64,000 nt of DNA from Chloroflexota bacterium (GCA_016208315.1 JACQYF010000014.1:16601-80600); one strand, 5' to 3'. Positions 47,711-56,843 are shown, counted from the stretch's first letter. Made by a program: numbers and translations. The notes: generated by a model from the sequence alone, not told the origin.

Positions 47711-48949
47711 TTAGTCGGAGAACGTCTGCGTGAACCACGCCCCGAGCTGAATCTCGATGATGTCGTTGGCCGAGCCGATGCCAGGGATGTTGGCGGAATA
47801 CGGATACTTGCCGGGCGGCAAAAAGATGTACTCGGTCCCGTTCGGCACAATCTTGTAGAGTTTGTTGTTGATCGTAAAGTTGATTTCGCGACCGTAGCGG
47901 CTGACGACCATCAACCCGCCTTGCCCCGCCGGAATTGGCGGACGCCCTGCCGTTGACGTTGCCGTGGGCGGCGGAGGCGGGACGAAAGCGGTGGCCGAGG
48001 GTCTAATCGGCGCGGTTGTCGGGGGGACAGCCGCGGACGCGCTGACGCTGAAATTCACCGCGCGATCCAAAACATCGTTCACATAGATTTCGACGCGATA
48101 ACTTCCGACCGGCCATCGGTTCGTGGGCGTCAAAGAGAAATCGAGATTGCGACTGCCGTCGGTGGTGAGTTCCGTCTGGTCAATCTCGCTGTTGCAATCT
48201 GCCGCGCCGCCGACGTCGAGCGCGTACCACACGGCGGCAAATGTCGTATTCGGGGGCGCGTTTTGAATCGCGACGACGGCATGAAAAGTCGCGGACGGCG
48301 GGAAAACGAGCGTTGGATTTTCAGGTTCCTTCAAGTCGCCCTTGACGCCGAGCGCCGTCGTCACGTTGGCGATAAGGCCCGACGGCCTGGCAACCGCGGT
48401 CGGAAATGGCGGACAACCTGTTTGCGGAGTGGCCGGCCGCGGCGTCGTAGTTGGCGGGGCTAGGGTTAGCGTAGCCGTCGCAGGGCGCGGCGTTGGCGTG
48501 GGCGCGGCGGCGACGCTGAATTTAACCGTTCGGTCGAGCTTGTCGTTCAGATAAATATCAACTTGATAGGTCCCGGCGGGCCAGCCGGGGCCGTCGGGCG
48601 AAAGCGTGAAATGGACGTTACGCGTGCCTTCGGTCTTGATCTCGGTCTGGTCAATGCGCGTGTTCGCGGCGGCGACGCTGCCCACGTCTATCGCCGTCCA
48701 AACGGCCTTGACCACCGTATTGGCCGGCGCATTCGACACCGAGATGACCGCGTTGAATTTTTGCTGATCCGAAGAATACGTATCGGTGATGCCAACCGGC
48801 TCCAAGTTCGCGCCTTGCACATCTTTCGACAGGACCGCGTTCGTGATCAACGCGGTTTGGGTATTGAGCAAACCACACGCGAGGACCGGGATGACGAGCA
48901 GAAACAATAACAGCGGAATAGCGCGAGTCTTGAATAGGCGCTGAATCAT
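47711..48949 (-). CDS. Exported lipoprotein with two copies of a beta-rich repeat domain
   Basis: A 412-residue protein. Signal peptide with a possible lipobox (PVLAC, Cys about 25). Two domains of about 110 residues (about 35-150 and 190-305) share the pattern F-x-A-V-V-x-I-x-N-A-P, A-x-W-x-x-x-D-V-G, I-D-Q-T-E, W-P-x-G-x-Y-x-V-[ED]-I-Y-[VL]-N-D; Pro/Thr linkers lie between and after. The last 70 residues form a different small domain ending GAWFTQTFSD. It is a cell-surface protein of unknown function. The neighbour at 49011 has two more copies of the same domain. Confidence 0.78.
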   Translation of the reverse strand: MIQRLFKTRAIPLLLFLLVIPVLACGLLNTQTALITNAVLSKDVQGANLEPVGITDTYSSDQQKFNAVISVSNAPANTVVKAVWTAIDVGSVAAANTRIDQTEIKTEGTRNVHFTLSPDGPGWPAGTYQVDIYLNDKLDRTVKFSVAAAPTPTPRPATATLTLAPPTTTPRPATPQTGCPPFPTAVARPSGLIANVTTALGVKGDLKEPENPTLVFPPSATFHAVVAIQNAPPNTTFAAVWYALDVGGAADCNSEIDQTELTTDGSRNLDFSLTPTNRWPVGSYRVEIYVNDVLDRAVNFSVSASAAVPPTTAPIRPSATAFVPPPPPTATSTAGRPPIPAGQGGLMVVSRYGREINFTINNKLYKIVPNGTEYIFLPPGKYPYSANIPGIGSANDIIEIQLGAWFTQTFSD

Positions 48950-48965
48950 CTAGTCTCCGAATGAA

Positions 48966-49004
48966 ATGAGGCGTGTCGCCATCGAAGGTGGCGACACGCC
49001 TCAT
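48966..49004 (-). terminator. Perfect 16-bp hairpin after the 49011 gene
   Basis: ATGAGGCGTGTCGCCA and its exact complement around a 7-nt loop. On the minus strand TTTCATT follows. It separates the two paralogous surface-protein genes. Confidence 0.75.
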
Positions 49005-49010
49005 CGTTGT

Positions 49011-49964
49011 CTATTTAACGCTAAACTTGACGATGCTATCCAATACTCCGTTCACAGAAATCTCGACGCGATAGGTACCGACGGGCCACCGGTTAGTCGG
49101 CGTCAATGTGAAATCAACATTTCGAGTCCCATCCGTGGTGAGATCGGTCGTGTCAATCTCGGAATTCGGCGCGGCCGCGCTGCCCACATCCTCGGCGTAC
49201 CACGTTGCTTTGAAAACCGTCCTGGCGGGCGCGTTCTTGACCCCGACGATCGCGTGAAAGACCGCCGTGGGCGAGAACGTGGTCGTCGGATTCACCGGGT
49301 CTTTGTTTTCGCCTTTGCTGTCCAAGGCCATCGTGATCCCCGTGATAAAGCCCGAGGGCTTGACCGCGGGCGTTGGCGCGGTCGAACTCGATCCGCTGAC
49401 CGTAAAGTCTACGGTGCGATCCAACACATTGTTCACGGAAATCTCGACGCGATACTTGCCGGCGGGCCATTGGGCGGTGGGCGTCAGCGTGAAATCGAGA
49501 TTGCGCGTGCCTTCCGACGTGAGATCGGTCGAGTCAATCAGCGAGTTGGGGCTTGCCGCGCTCCCCACGTCGGTCACGTACCACGCCGCGGTGAACTTGG
49601 TGTTCCTGGGCGCATCCTTGATCGCGACGACAGCATGAAAAACGGATCGGGGTGTGAACACGGTGGTGGGATTGACCGGGTCCTTGTTGTCGCCGCGTGT
49701 ATCCGTCGCCAGAGTGATGCCCGAAATCACGCCGCTGGTGGGTCGGGCCGGCGAAGGGGTAACGCCGGGCGGCCGGACTACGGCTGTGGGCGTGCTCGTG
49801 GCGGAAGCCAACACATCCGATTGGCTCAACCAATAGACGCCGGCCGCGCCGAGAACGAGGGCGATACAAACGCATAGCAAGAGCGCAACGACGATCCCAA
49901 TAACCATACTATTGCTGCGCTTCGGCGCAGGCGGGGGGACTGTGGAAAATGGGGTACTACTCAT
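49011..49964 (-). CDS. Membrane-anchored protein with two copies of the same beta-rich domain
   Basis: A 317-residue protein. A short Pro-rich cytoplasmic tail, one membrane helix (about 20-46), a Thr/Pro spacer, then two repeat domains (about 80-195 and 208-317) nearly identical to each other: DPVNPTT-F-P-x-x-VFHA and WYxxDVGSAAxPNSxID, then W-P-x-G-x-Y-R-V-E-I-S-V-N. The protein is outside the membrane and paralogous to the lipoprotein downstream. The domain may be Ig-like; I do not know its name or ligand. Confidence 0.78.
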   Translation of the reverse strand: MSSTPFSTVPPPAPKRSNSMVIGIVVALLLCVCIALVLGAAGVYWLSQSDVLASATSTPTAVVRPPGVTPSPARPTSGVISGITLATDTRGDNKDPVNPTTVFTPRSVFHAVVAIKDAPRNTKFTAAWYVTDVGSAASPNSLIDSTDLTSEGTRNLDFTLTPTAQWPAGKYRVEISVNNVLDRTVDFTVSGSSSTAPTPAVKPSGFITGITMALDSKGENKDPVNPTTTFSPTAVFHAIVGVKNAPARTVFKATWYAEDVGSAAAPNSEIDTTDLTTDGTRNVDFTLTPTNRWPVGTYRVEISVNGVLDSIVKFSVK

Positions 49965-50067
49965 GGCGGGTGCCTCCTTTGGTGAGTAAAGAATCTACGT
50001 AGAATGCACTACACGGCGATTATATGCGCGGACTCTTGGCTCTGTCAATGAGGGGGTGAGATTGAAG

Positions 50068-50095
50068 AGGCGCAGGGTTTTGTGACCCTGCGCCT
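50068..50095 (-). terminator. Hairpin after the EF-G-like gene
   Basis: AGGCGCAGGGT/ACCCTGCGCCT around a 6-nt loop, 9 nt after the stop on the minus strand. The T tail is weak (CTCTTC). Confidence 0.55.
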
Positions 50096-50103
50096 TGGCG
50101 CTC

Positions 50104-52194
50104 CTATTCTTCTTCCTCGGCTTCTTCGCCGGCGCGCTCCTTGCGCGCTTTTTCGATGATCTGATTTGCAATGTGACTCGGAACCGTGTCGAGGTGACTC
50201 AGCTCCATCGTGAAATAGCCGCGACCCTGCGTCATCGAGCGCAGATCGGTCGCATAGCGCTGCAGCTCGGCGAGCGGCGCCTGCGCCGTGACGACACTCC
50301 ACGCGCCCTTTTGCTCCATCCCTTGCACGCGCCCGCGCTTGGTATTCAGATCGCCGATCACGTCGCCCATGAACTGGTCGGGAACCGTGATGGCAACATT
50401 CATAATCGGTTCGAGCAGAACCGGCCCGGCGGTCGGAATGCCCGCCTTGAACGCTTTGTGCGCGGCGAGCTTGAACGCGATTTCGGACGAGTCTACCGGA
50501 TGGTACGACCCATCGTACAAAACCGCGCGCAGATCGGTCGTCGGGTAACCGGCGAGCACGCCCTTTTGAATGATCTCCCGCATGCCTTTTTCGACCGCGG
50601 GAATGAACGAGTGCGGCACCGAGCCGCCAAAGATTTCTTCTTCGAACTCAAAACCAGTGCCGCGCGGCAGCGGCTCGAAGCGAATCCACGTATCGCCGAA
50701 CTGGCCGCGGCCGCCGGTCTGTTTCTTGTGGCGGCCCTGCACGCTAGTCGTTTTCGTGATCGTCTCTTTGTATGGAATCTTCGGAACGCCCGTGAGCAAT
50801 TCGACGCCGAATTTTTGCTTCAATCGCCGCACCGCGACGTCCACGTGCGAATCGCCCATGCCCGCCATGATCGTCTCGCTGGTATCGTGTTCGCGATAAA
50901 CGCGCAGGGTCGGGTCTTCCTCCACCAGGCGTTGCAGCGCTGCGCCCATCTTGTCCAAATCGGTTTTGGTCTTGGGCGTCAGCGCGACGGAATAGACCGG
51001 GTTCGGGTATTTGACCGCGGGCAGAACGAGCGGATGGCCTTTGTCGCACAGCGTGTCGCTGGTCGCGGTGTCCTGCAATTTAGCGATCGCGCCGATGTCG
51101 CCCGCGCCGATTTTCTTGACGGGGATTTGCTCTTTGCCGCGCAGCGCGTATACCTGGCCGATGCGTTCTTCCTGCCCGCTGCGCGAATTGACGACGCGCG
51201 AATCGGACTCGACCGCGCCGGAGTAAACGCGAAAGTGCGTCAACTTGCCGACGAAGGGATCGGCGAGCGTCTTGAACACGTACGCGGCCAGATTGCCCGA
51301 ATCGTTCGGCGCGAGTTTTTCTTCTTGATGGGTCGCCGGATTTTCGGCGACGACGACCGGCGCTTCCGCCGGCGAGGGCGCGTAATCGGCCATGAATTTC
51401 AAGATGTAGGGAATGCCAATGTTTTGGGTCGCAGAACCGCTGAGGACCGGGGCGAGCGTGCCCTGGCGCAAGCCGAGTTTCAGGCCGACTTTCATCTCCT
51501 CGTCAGTCAGCTCTTCGCCGCCCAAATATTTCTCGATGAGCTTGTCGTCGCTTTCGGCCGCGACTTCCATCAACTTGGCGCGTTCTTCCTCCAGCCGTGC
51601 GGTCAAATCGCCGGGCACGGCCGACTCGCCCGAATCGTGTCCCAGGAATGCTTTGCGGTTGACGACGTTGACCTCGCCCTTGAAATTGGCTTCCTTGCCG
51701 ATCGGAATCTGAAGTGACACGACGCCTTTGCCAAACCTCTCCCGCAATTGCGCCAACACGCGATCAAAATCGCTATTCTCGCGGTCAAGTTTGTTGATGA
51801 GGATGACGCGGGGCAGTTTCAGTTCCTCCGCGTACTGCCACACCAATTCCGTGCCGACCTCGACGCCGCTGACCGCGTCCACCACGACGATGGCGCAATC
51901 GGCCACGCGCAGCGCGCTCTTGACCTCGCCGACAAAGTCAATGTAGCCGGGCGTATCGAGCAAGTTGATCTTGTAGCCGTTCCATTCGCAGGGGATCAAT
52001 GAGGTGTTGATCGAGATCTTGCGCCGTTGTTCTTCGGGATCGAAATCGGAGACGCTCGTGCTATCGTCCACTTTGCCAAGGCGGGTCACGGCGCCTGTAC
52101 TAAAAAGCAGAGCTTCCGCGAGCGAGGTCTTGCCGGAACTCGAGTGACCGACCAGAACGATGTTGCGGATTTTCTCCGCCTTGTACTCATTCAT
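50104..52194 (-). CDS. Elongation factor G-like GTPase, EF-G2 type
   Basis: A 696-residue five-domain translational GTPase. G1 GHSSSGKTSLAEALLF, G3 DTPGYIDFVGE, G4 NKLDRENSDF. The switch I segment reads DPEEQRRKISINTS where classical EF-G has RGITI; this and the G1 form mark the EF-G2/EF-G-like subgroup rather than the main translocase. It may act in ribosome translocation or recycling under special conditions. ATG 52194 (MNEYKAEKIRNIVLVG) matches family starts; GGAGG lies about 12 nt upstream. No rpsL/rpsG/tuf genes are nearby, which also fits a paralogue. Confidence 0.88.
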   Translation of the reverse strand: MNEYKAEKIRNIVLVGHSSSGKTSLAEALLFSTGAVTRLGKVDDSTSVSDFDPEEQRRKISINTSLIPCEWNGYKINLLDTPGYIDFVGEVKSALRVADCAIVVVDAVSGVEVGTELVWQYAEELKLPRVILINKLDRENSDFDRVLAQLRERFGKGVVSLQIPIGKEANFKGEVNVVNRKAFLGHDSGESAVPGDLTARLEEERAKLMEVAAESDDKLIEKYLGGEELTDEEMKVGLKLGLRQGTLAPVLSGSATQNIGIPYILKFMADYAPSPAEAPVVVAENPATHQEEKLAPNDSGNLAAYVFKTLADPFVGKLTHFRVYSGAVESDSRVVNSRSGQEERIGQVYALRGKEQIPVKKIGAGDIGAIAKLQDTATSDTLCDKGHPLVLPAVKYPNPVYSVALTPKTKTDLDKMGAALQRLVEEDPTLRVYREHDTSETIMAGMGDSHVDVAVRRLKQKFGVELLTGVPKIPYKETITKTTSVQGRHKKQTGGRGQFGDTWIRFEPLPRGTGFEFEEEIFGGSVPHSFIPAVEKGMREIIQKGVLAGYPTTDLRAVLYDGSYHPVDSSEIAFKLAAHKAFKAGIPTAGPVLLEPIMNVAITVPDQFMGDVIGDLNTKRGRVQGMEQKGAWSVVTAQAPLAELQRYATDLRSMTQGRGYFTMELSHLDTVPSHIANQIIEKARKERAGEEAEEEE

Positions 52195-52304
52195 AGGGCT
52201 GGGTGCCTCCAAAAGATCGAGTGTGCGAGTGTAGGCGTATGGGAGTAAACACGCGGCATTATACCACAACACCCCAAGCGCGCCAAACGACGACGCGTTT
52301 GGAC

Positions 52305-52333
52305 TTGCGATTTTCGATTGCTTGTGCTAAACT
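52305..52333 (+). promoter_or_regulatory. Promoter of the tRNA-Arg gene
   Basis: TTGCGA (52305-52310), 17-bp spacer, TAAACT (52328-52333) with a TG one base before it (extended -10). Start near 52340, 6 nt before the tRNA. Confidence 0.7.
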
Positions 52334-52345
52334 GTTTGGTGTAGC

Positions 52346-52417
52346 GCCCCTGTAGCTCAGTGGATAGAGCAGCGGCCTCCGGAGCCGTGCGCGCGAGTTC
52401 GAGTCTCGCCAGGGGTA
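52346..52417 (+). tRNA. tRNA-Arg (anticodon CCG)
   Basis: 72 nt fold into a full cloverleaf: acceptor GCCCCTG/CAGGGGT, D-stem GCTC/GAGC, anticodon stem GCGGC/GCCGT with loop CTCCGGA (anticodon CCG, reads CGG), 4-nt variable loop, T-arm GCGAG-TTCGAGT-CTCGC, discriminator A. The 3' CCA is not encoded. Confidence 0.95.
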
Positions 52418-52442
52418 CTTGCCTTTTGGCTCAGGAGACGCG

Positions 52443-52859
52443 ATGAAGTCCACCGTTGCGGTTGTGGCCGACTATGCCAACGTCGAAGCGCACGGCAAAC
52501 TCAACATCATGGGCATTTTCGACGTGATCAGCGCGCAAAAAGTTCCGGCGGTCCATCCCCAGATGCAGCTCATCATCCGCTTTGTCGCGGATCCGGCCGA
52601 GACCAATGTCGCGTTGCCCATCGAGACGCAGTTGGTGGACGAAGACGGAAACGTCGTGTTCGGAATCAAGGGCCAAGTGACCTTTCAAGGGGCGGCTTCG
52701 GGCGAGCAATCCACCACGAATTATATCGTGGCATTGAACAACACGCGCTTTGACAAGTTCGGCGACTACGAATTCAAAGTCCTCGTGTGCGACGAGCCGA
52801 TTGCGACCATTCCGCTGAAGGTGCAGCAGATTCCCCCATCCCAACCGTTGGCCGCGTGA
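52443..52859 (+). CDS. DUF6941 family protein
   Basis: A 138-residue protein starting MKSTVAVVADYANVEAHGKLNIMGIFDVI. This start and the later PIETQLVDEDGN and FGDYEFKVLVCDE blocks resemble DUF6941 proteins, which are of unknown function and look like one small beta domain. AGGAG lies 5 nt before the ATG. The gene begins 25 nt after the tRNA with no room for a terminator, so it probably shares the tRNA promoter. Confidence 0.75.
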   Translation: MKSTVAVVADYANVEAHGKLNIMGIFDVISAQKVPAVHPQMQLIIRFVADPAETNVALPIETQLVDEDGNVVFGIKGQVTFQGAASGEQSTTNYIVALNNTRFDKFGDYEFKVLVCDEPIATIPLKVQQIPPSQPLAA

Positions 52860-53033
52860 GGCGCGCACCGGGCGATTCAAATCGCCGCAACACGAACGCC
52901 AAGTCGGCCTCCGCCGACTCCTGAGCCGACGGCGGTCGGCTTTGTGTACTTGTAGCCGCGAATTCATTCGCCTACGTTCAGAAATCAAATTGCCCGGAAG
53001 CGAATCACGCATCCGGGTGTTTTTTTAACAAGC
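52860..53033 (+). terminator. Intergenic region with two small hairpins and a terminator
   Basis: AGTCGGC/GCCGACT (52902-52919), AGCCGAC/GTCGGCT (52924-52941), then a stem CCCGGA..TCCGGG (52993-53017) followed by T7 (53020-53026), a clear rho-independent terminator. It ends the tRNA-DUF6941 transcript only 8 nt before the next ATG. Confidence 0.78.
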
Positions 53034-54035
53034 ATGACCATGCCCAACCAATTACTCGCCGGCGAACAGCACGCCGGCTCAGAAGCTATTATGCGCGATT
53101 ACGGCGACCTGCGCGGCGAATACGACGCGCTGCGCGAAGGCGCGGGCCTGATTGACCTCGCGCACTTCGGCGTGCTGCGCGTCCAAGGCCGCGACCGCGC
53201 GGCGTGGCTGCACAAGCTGACGACGGCCAACATCGAGCCACTTGAAGCGGGCAGGGGCGCGTATGGTATGTTGCTCAACGCCACCGGCCACGTCGTCGCC
53301 GACTTTGTCGTCCTCGCGCAAGCCGACGCGCTGCTGCTTTACACGAGTTGGAGCGCCAAAGACAAACTGGCCGCCAATTTACACCGTGCGATCTTTCGCG
53401 AAAAGGTCGTCATAAAGGACATGAGCGGGTCATTGGCGCTCGTATCGCTTCAGGGACCGCAAGCGCAAACGACCGGCATGTTCCCCGCGTTGGATCCGCT
53501 CCAATCTGCCGAGATAGACGGGACGCTCGTCGTTCGATATTCGCGTGCCGGGTCGGATGGCTTGGACTTGCTCGTGCCGCGCGAGCGGGTGGTGACGTTG
53601 TGGGATGCGCTGATCGCGCGCGGCGCGCGCCCAGTGGGCCTCGATGCGCTGAATGTCGCACGAGTCGAGGCGGGCATCGCGTGGTACGGCGACGATTTCG
53701 ACGAGACCATGCTCGCGCCGGAAGCGCGGCTCGAACCGTTCATTGCCGAAAACAAAGGGTGCTACACCGGACAAGAAGTCATCGCGCGTATCAAGAATCG
53801 CGGCCACGTCAATCGCCTGCTCACGCATTTCGAGATCGAAGGCGACACCGTTCCCGCACGCGGCGACCGCGTGTTTGACGGCGAGCGCGAGGTGGGCTGG
53901 CTCACCAGCGCGGTCTGGTCGTTCGCGCGCAATTCTCCGCTCGCGCTCGGTTACCTAAGGCGAGAAAAGGCGGAAGGTGGGACGCGCGTCCAGATCGCCC
54001 ACGGCGAGTCGCGAATCATGGCGGTGGTGGTATGA
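53034..54035 (+). CDS. ygfZ: YgfZ/GcvT-family folate-binding protein
   Basis: A 333-residue protein with the GcvT-like folate fold. The YgfZ signature KGCYTGQE is at about residues 240-247. YgfZ (CAF17/IBA57-like) helps assemble or repair certain iron-sulfur enzymes such as MiaB and depends on tetrahydrofolate. No other glycine-cleavage gene is near, which supports YgfZ over GcvT. The start could be ATG 53034 or ATG 53040; no ribosome site is seen because the terminator ends just before. The stop overlaps the next gene by 4 nt. Confidence 0.85.
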   Translation: MTMPNQLLAGEQHAGSEAIMRDYGDLRGEYDALREGAGLIDLAHFGVLRVQGRDRAAWLHKLTTANIEPLEAGRGAYGMLLNATGHVVADFVVLAQADALLLYTSWSAKDKLAANLHRAIFREKVVIKDMSGSLALVSLQGPQAQTTGMFPALDPLQSAEIDGTLVVRYSRAGSDGLDLLVPRERVVTLWDALIARGARPVGLDALNVARVEAGIAWYGDDFDETMLAPEARLEPFIAENKGCYTGQEVIARIKNRGHVNRLLTHFEIEGDTVPARGDRVFDGEREVGWLTSAVWSFARNSPLALGYLRREKAEGGTRVQIAHGESRIMAVVV

Positions 54036-54985
54036 CACTTTACCTTACCGAACATGACGTCGAGCAGATCGTCACCATGCCCGATGCGCTGCGCGTGGTC
54101 GAAGAAGCGTTTCGCGCGTTGGGAGAGCAGAGCGCGACCAATCGGCCGCGGCAGCGGGTGCGCGTGCCGGATGGCGTTCTGCAGGTGATGCCCGGCGGAT
54201 TGCCCGCGCGCGGCTACGTCGGTTTCAAGTATTACGCGTCCTTCCGCGGCAAAACGCGTTTCTGGTTTCATTTGCTCGACGCGCACAGCGGCGATCTGCT
54301 CGCGGTCATGCAAGCCGACCGGCTCGGCCAACAGCGCACGGGCGCGGCGAGCGGCGTCGCGTCCAAATATCTCGCGCGTCCGGACGCGGCGACGCTTGGG
54401 CTGCTTGGGACCGGCTGGCAAGCCGAGAGTCAACTCCAAGCGGTCTGCGCCGTGCTGCCGATTCGCATAGCCCGATGCTACAGCCGGGAGGCGGAGAGAC
54501 GGACAGCGTTCGCGCAAAAATTGGGCGCGCAACTTGGAATAGAACTGCGCGCCGTGGATTCCGCGGAGGAGGCCGCGCGCGAGGCGGATATTGTCGTCAC
54601 GGCGACGAACACGCGCGAGCCGGTGCTGCGCGGCGAATGGCTTGCGCCCGGCGCGCACGTCAACGCCATCGGCTCGAATCGGGCCGAAGCGCGCGAGATT
54701 GACGATGAGACGGTGAGCCGCAGCGCATTGATCGTCGTGGACTCTATCGAGCAATCCAAAATCGAGTCGGGAGACCTGATCGGGCCAGTGGAACGCGGCC
54801 GGCTATCGTGGGATCAAATTCACGAGTTGGGCGCGGTCGTGGCGGGCAAGATCGCGGGGCGCAGGAATCGGGACGACATCACGTTGTTCAAATCGAATGG
54901 GATCGCGGTGGAAGATGTCGCGCTGGGCGGCTGGGTCTATGAACGCGCGCGCGAAATAGGTGCCGGAAAAGAAATCGTGATATAA
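54032..54985 (+). CDS. Ornithine cyclodeaminase/mu-crystallin family protein
   Basis: A 317-residue NAD(P)-dependent protein. The substrate-side region KYYASFRGKTRFWFHLLDAHSGDLLAVMQADRLGQQRTGAASGVASKYLA and the Rossmann segment TLGLLGTGWQAESQLQAV are typical. Members include ornithine cyclodeaminase, alanine dehydrogenase and ketimine reductase. It is coupled to ygfZ by an ATGA overlap. The extended -10 box for the ETF gene lies within its last codons. Confidence 0.85.
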   Translation: MTLYLTEHDVEQIVTMPDALRVVEEAFRALGEQSATNRPRQRVRVPDGVLQVMPGGLPARGYVGFKYYASFRGKTRFWFHLLDAHSGDLLAVMQADRLGQQRTGAASGVASKYLARPDAATLGLLGTGWQAESQLQAVCAVLPIRIARCYSREAERRTAFAQKLGAQLGIELRAVDSAEEAAREADIVVTATNTREPVLRGEWLAPGAHVNAIGSNRAEAREIDDETVSRSALIVVDSIEQSKIESGDLIGPVERGRLSWDQIHELGAVVAGKIAGRRNRDDITLFKSNGIAVEDVALGGWVYERAREIGAGKEIVI

Positions 54986-55007
54986 TCAGAGCCATGACCG
55001 AGGTCAT
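54978..55007 (+). promoter_or_regulatory. Extended -10 promoter with a palindrome at the start site
   Basis: TG-A-TATAAT (54978-54986), no good -35. Start near 54993. ATGACC-GA-GGTCAT (54994-55007) is a 6-bp inverted repeat exactly at the start of the transcript, suited to an operator, 7 nt before the ETF ATG. Confidence 0.6.
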
Positions 55008-55013
55008 CTTTAG

Positions 55014-56843
55014 ATGAAGATCATTGTCGCCATCAAACAGGTTCCCTTTGTAGACCAACTGAAGTTTGATCATGAGAACAAGTGCCTCATCCGCGATGGC
55101 GTCGAAAGCGAGATCAATCCTTTCGACAAGCGCGCGCTTACGCGGGCCATCCAGCTCAAGCAGGAATTCGGCGGCGAGGTCGTCGTCGTGACGATGGGGC
55201 CGCCGCAGGCGAAGGACGCCTTGATCGAGGCATTGGCGATGGGCGCGGACCGCGCGGTACATTTGCTGGGCCGCGAGTTTGCGCGCGCCGATACGCTGGC
55301 AACCGCGCGGGCGCTCGCGCTCGCGTGCCGCCAGATTGGTTTCGATCTGATTTTTTGCGGCAAGTATTCCACCGATGCCGAGACCGCGCAGGTTCCTGCG
55401 ATGCTCGCCGAGTTTCTCGACGTGCCGCAGGTTACCGCGGTCACCGGACTTCAGATTTCGGACAAGACCATCACCGCGGTCCGCGAAACGGACGCGGGAC
55501 TGGAAACAGTTGAATGCGAATTGCCGGCCGTGCTCAGCGCCGCGGAGCGCTTGGTCAAGCCGCTCAAGGTCGCGCCGGGCCAACTGGAGCAAGGCACGCA
55601 AAAACCTCTCCAAGTGATTAGCCCCGCCGACCTCTCGACCGATATGAGCCAATTCGGCTTGGCCGGTTCGCCGACGTGGGTTTCCGAGATCTATTCGATC
55701 GCGCCACAGCGCAAACGCATCGTGTGCGCCGCAGACCAAGATGTGAACGCAGTTGCACAGCAGGTCGTGCAAGATTTGCTGGCCGAGGGCTTGTTCGGCG
55801 AGTGGAAATCGAAACCGCGCGTGAGCATCGCGCCCAAGCCGCGCCAAGTGGGCGGGACGCGACCCATCTGGGTGGTCGCCGAACTGGCCGGGCACGAGAT
55901 TCGGCCCGTCACGCTGGAATTACTTGGGCGCGCGGTTCAACTTGCGAACGAGTTCGATGGCGAGGTCGCCGCAGTGTTGCTCGGGCACGACGTGGGCGCG
56001 CACGCGCAAACGCTGGCGGCTTATGGCGCGGACACCATTTATCTCGCGGACGCGCCCGCGCTCGCAACGTACTCGACCGAAACTTTTACCGCCATCCTCG
56101 CGGACGCGATTCGCCAACACGATCCCTACGCCGTGCTGATTCCATCTACTTCGCAAGGCCGCGATCTTGCGCCGCGCGTCGCGGCCCGTCTCGAGATGGG
56201 CTTGACGGGCGATTGCATCGGGTTGGAAATTGATGGCGAGGGACGGTTGGTGCAATTAAAGCCCGCGTTCGGCGGCAACATCGTCGCCCCGATTCTCAGC
56301 AAGACTCGCCCGGCGATGGCGACCGTTCGTCCGGGCATGTTGCAAACAGCCGACCCCGATGTCTCGCGCCGGTTCGCCATTGAGCCGTTGCCGACGGCCA
56401 ATGTCATCGCGCCGCGCGTGCGCGTGATCAGCGCCGAATCGGTCGCCCGGGTCGGCGTCGAGCTTGATTCCGCGGATGTGATCGTCGGCGTTGGGACCGG
56501 GATCGGCGGTCCCGAAAACTTGCCGCGGGTGCAAGAACTGGCGGACGCGCTCAGCGCTCCGATTGGCGGCACGCGCAAAGTCGTGGACGCGGGCTGGCTC
56601 CCGCGCCAAGCCCAAATCGGGCTGACCGGTCGTTCGATCGCGCCGCGGCTTTACGTCGCGATTGGCATCGGAGGCAAGTTCAACCACACGGTCGGCATTC
56701 AGCGGTCCGGATTGATTCTCGCGATCAACAACAACCCGGAGGCCGAGATTTTCAAACAATGCGATTATGGCATTGTCGGCGACTGGGGCCAGGTCGTGGC
56801 CGCGTTGACACAGCAAATCCTACAGGCGCGTCGAAAACCGTAG
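55014..56843 (+). CDS. Electron transfer flavoprotein, beta-alpha fusion
   Basis: A 609-residue protein. Residues 1 to about 255 are an ETF beta subunit (MKIIVAIKQVPFVDQ, FCGKYSTDAETAQVPAMLAE). After a linker, residues from about 285 are an ETF alpha subunit ending in the FAD domain (GGTRKVVDAGWLPRQAQIGLTG, GIGGKFNHTVGIQ, NNNPEAEIFKQCDYGIVGD). Usually these are two genes. It carries electrons from acyl-CoA or amine dehydrogenases to an ETF-quinone oxidoreductase, not seen here. It probably serves flavoproteins elsewhere, perhaps including those at 38-42 kb. Confidence 0.92.
   Translation: MKIIVAIKQVPFVDQLKFDHENKCLIRDGVESEINPFDKRALTRAIQLKQEFGGEVVVVTMGPPQAKDALIEALAMGADRAVHLLGREFARADTLATARALALACRQIGFDLIFCGKYSTDAETAQVPAMLAEFLDVPQVTAVTGLQISDKTITAVRETDAGLETVECELPAVLSAAERLVKPLKVAPGQLEQGTQKPLQVISPADLSTDMSQFGLAGSPTWVSEIYSIAPQRKRIVCAADQDVNAVAQQVVQDLLAEGLFGEWKSKPRVSIAPKPRQVGGTRPIWVVAELAGHEIRPVTLELLGRAVQLANEFDGEVAAVLLGHDVGAHAQTLAAYGADTIYLADAPALATYSTETFTAILADAIRQHDPYAVLIPSTSQGRDLAPRVAARLEMGLTGDCIGLEIDGEGRLVQLKPAFGGNIVAPILSKTRPAMATVRPGMLQTADPDVSRRFAIEPLPTANVIAPRVRVISAESVARVGVELDSADVIVGVGTGIGGPENLPRVQELADALSAPIGGTRKVVDAGWLPRQAQIGLTGRSIAPRLYVAIGIGGKFNHTVGIQRSGLILAINNNPEAEIFKQCDYGIVGDWGQVVAALTQQILQARRKP

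Noticed and set aside
50095..51717. 540-codon plus-strand frame opposite the EF-G-like gene
   Set aside because: The EF-G motifs on the minus strand are unambiguous.
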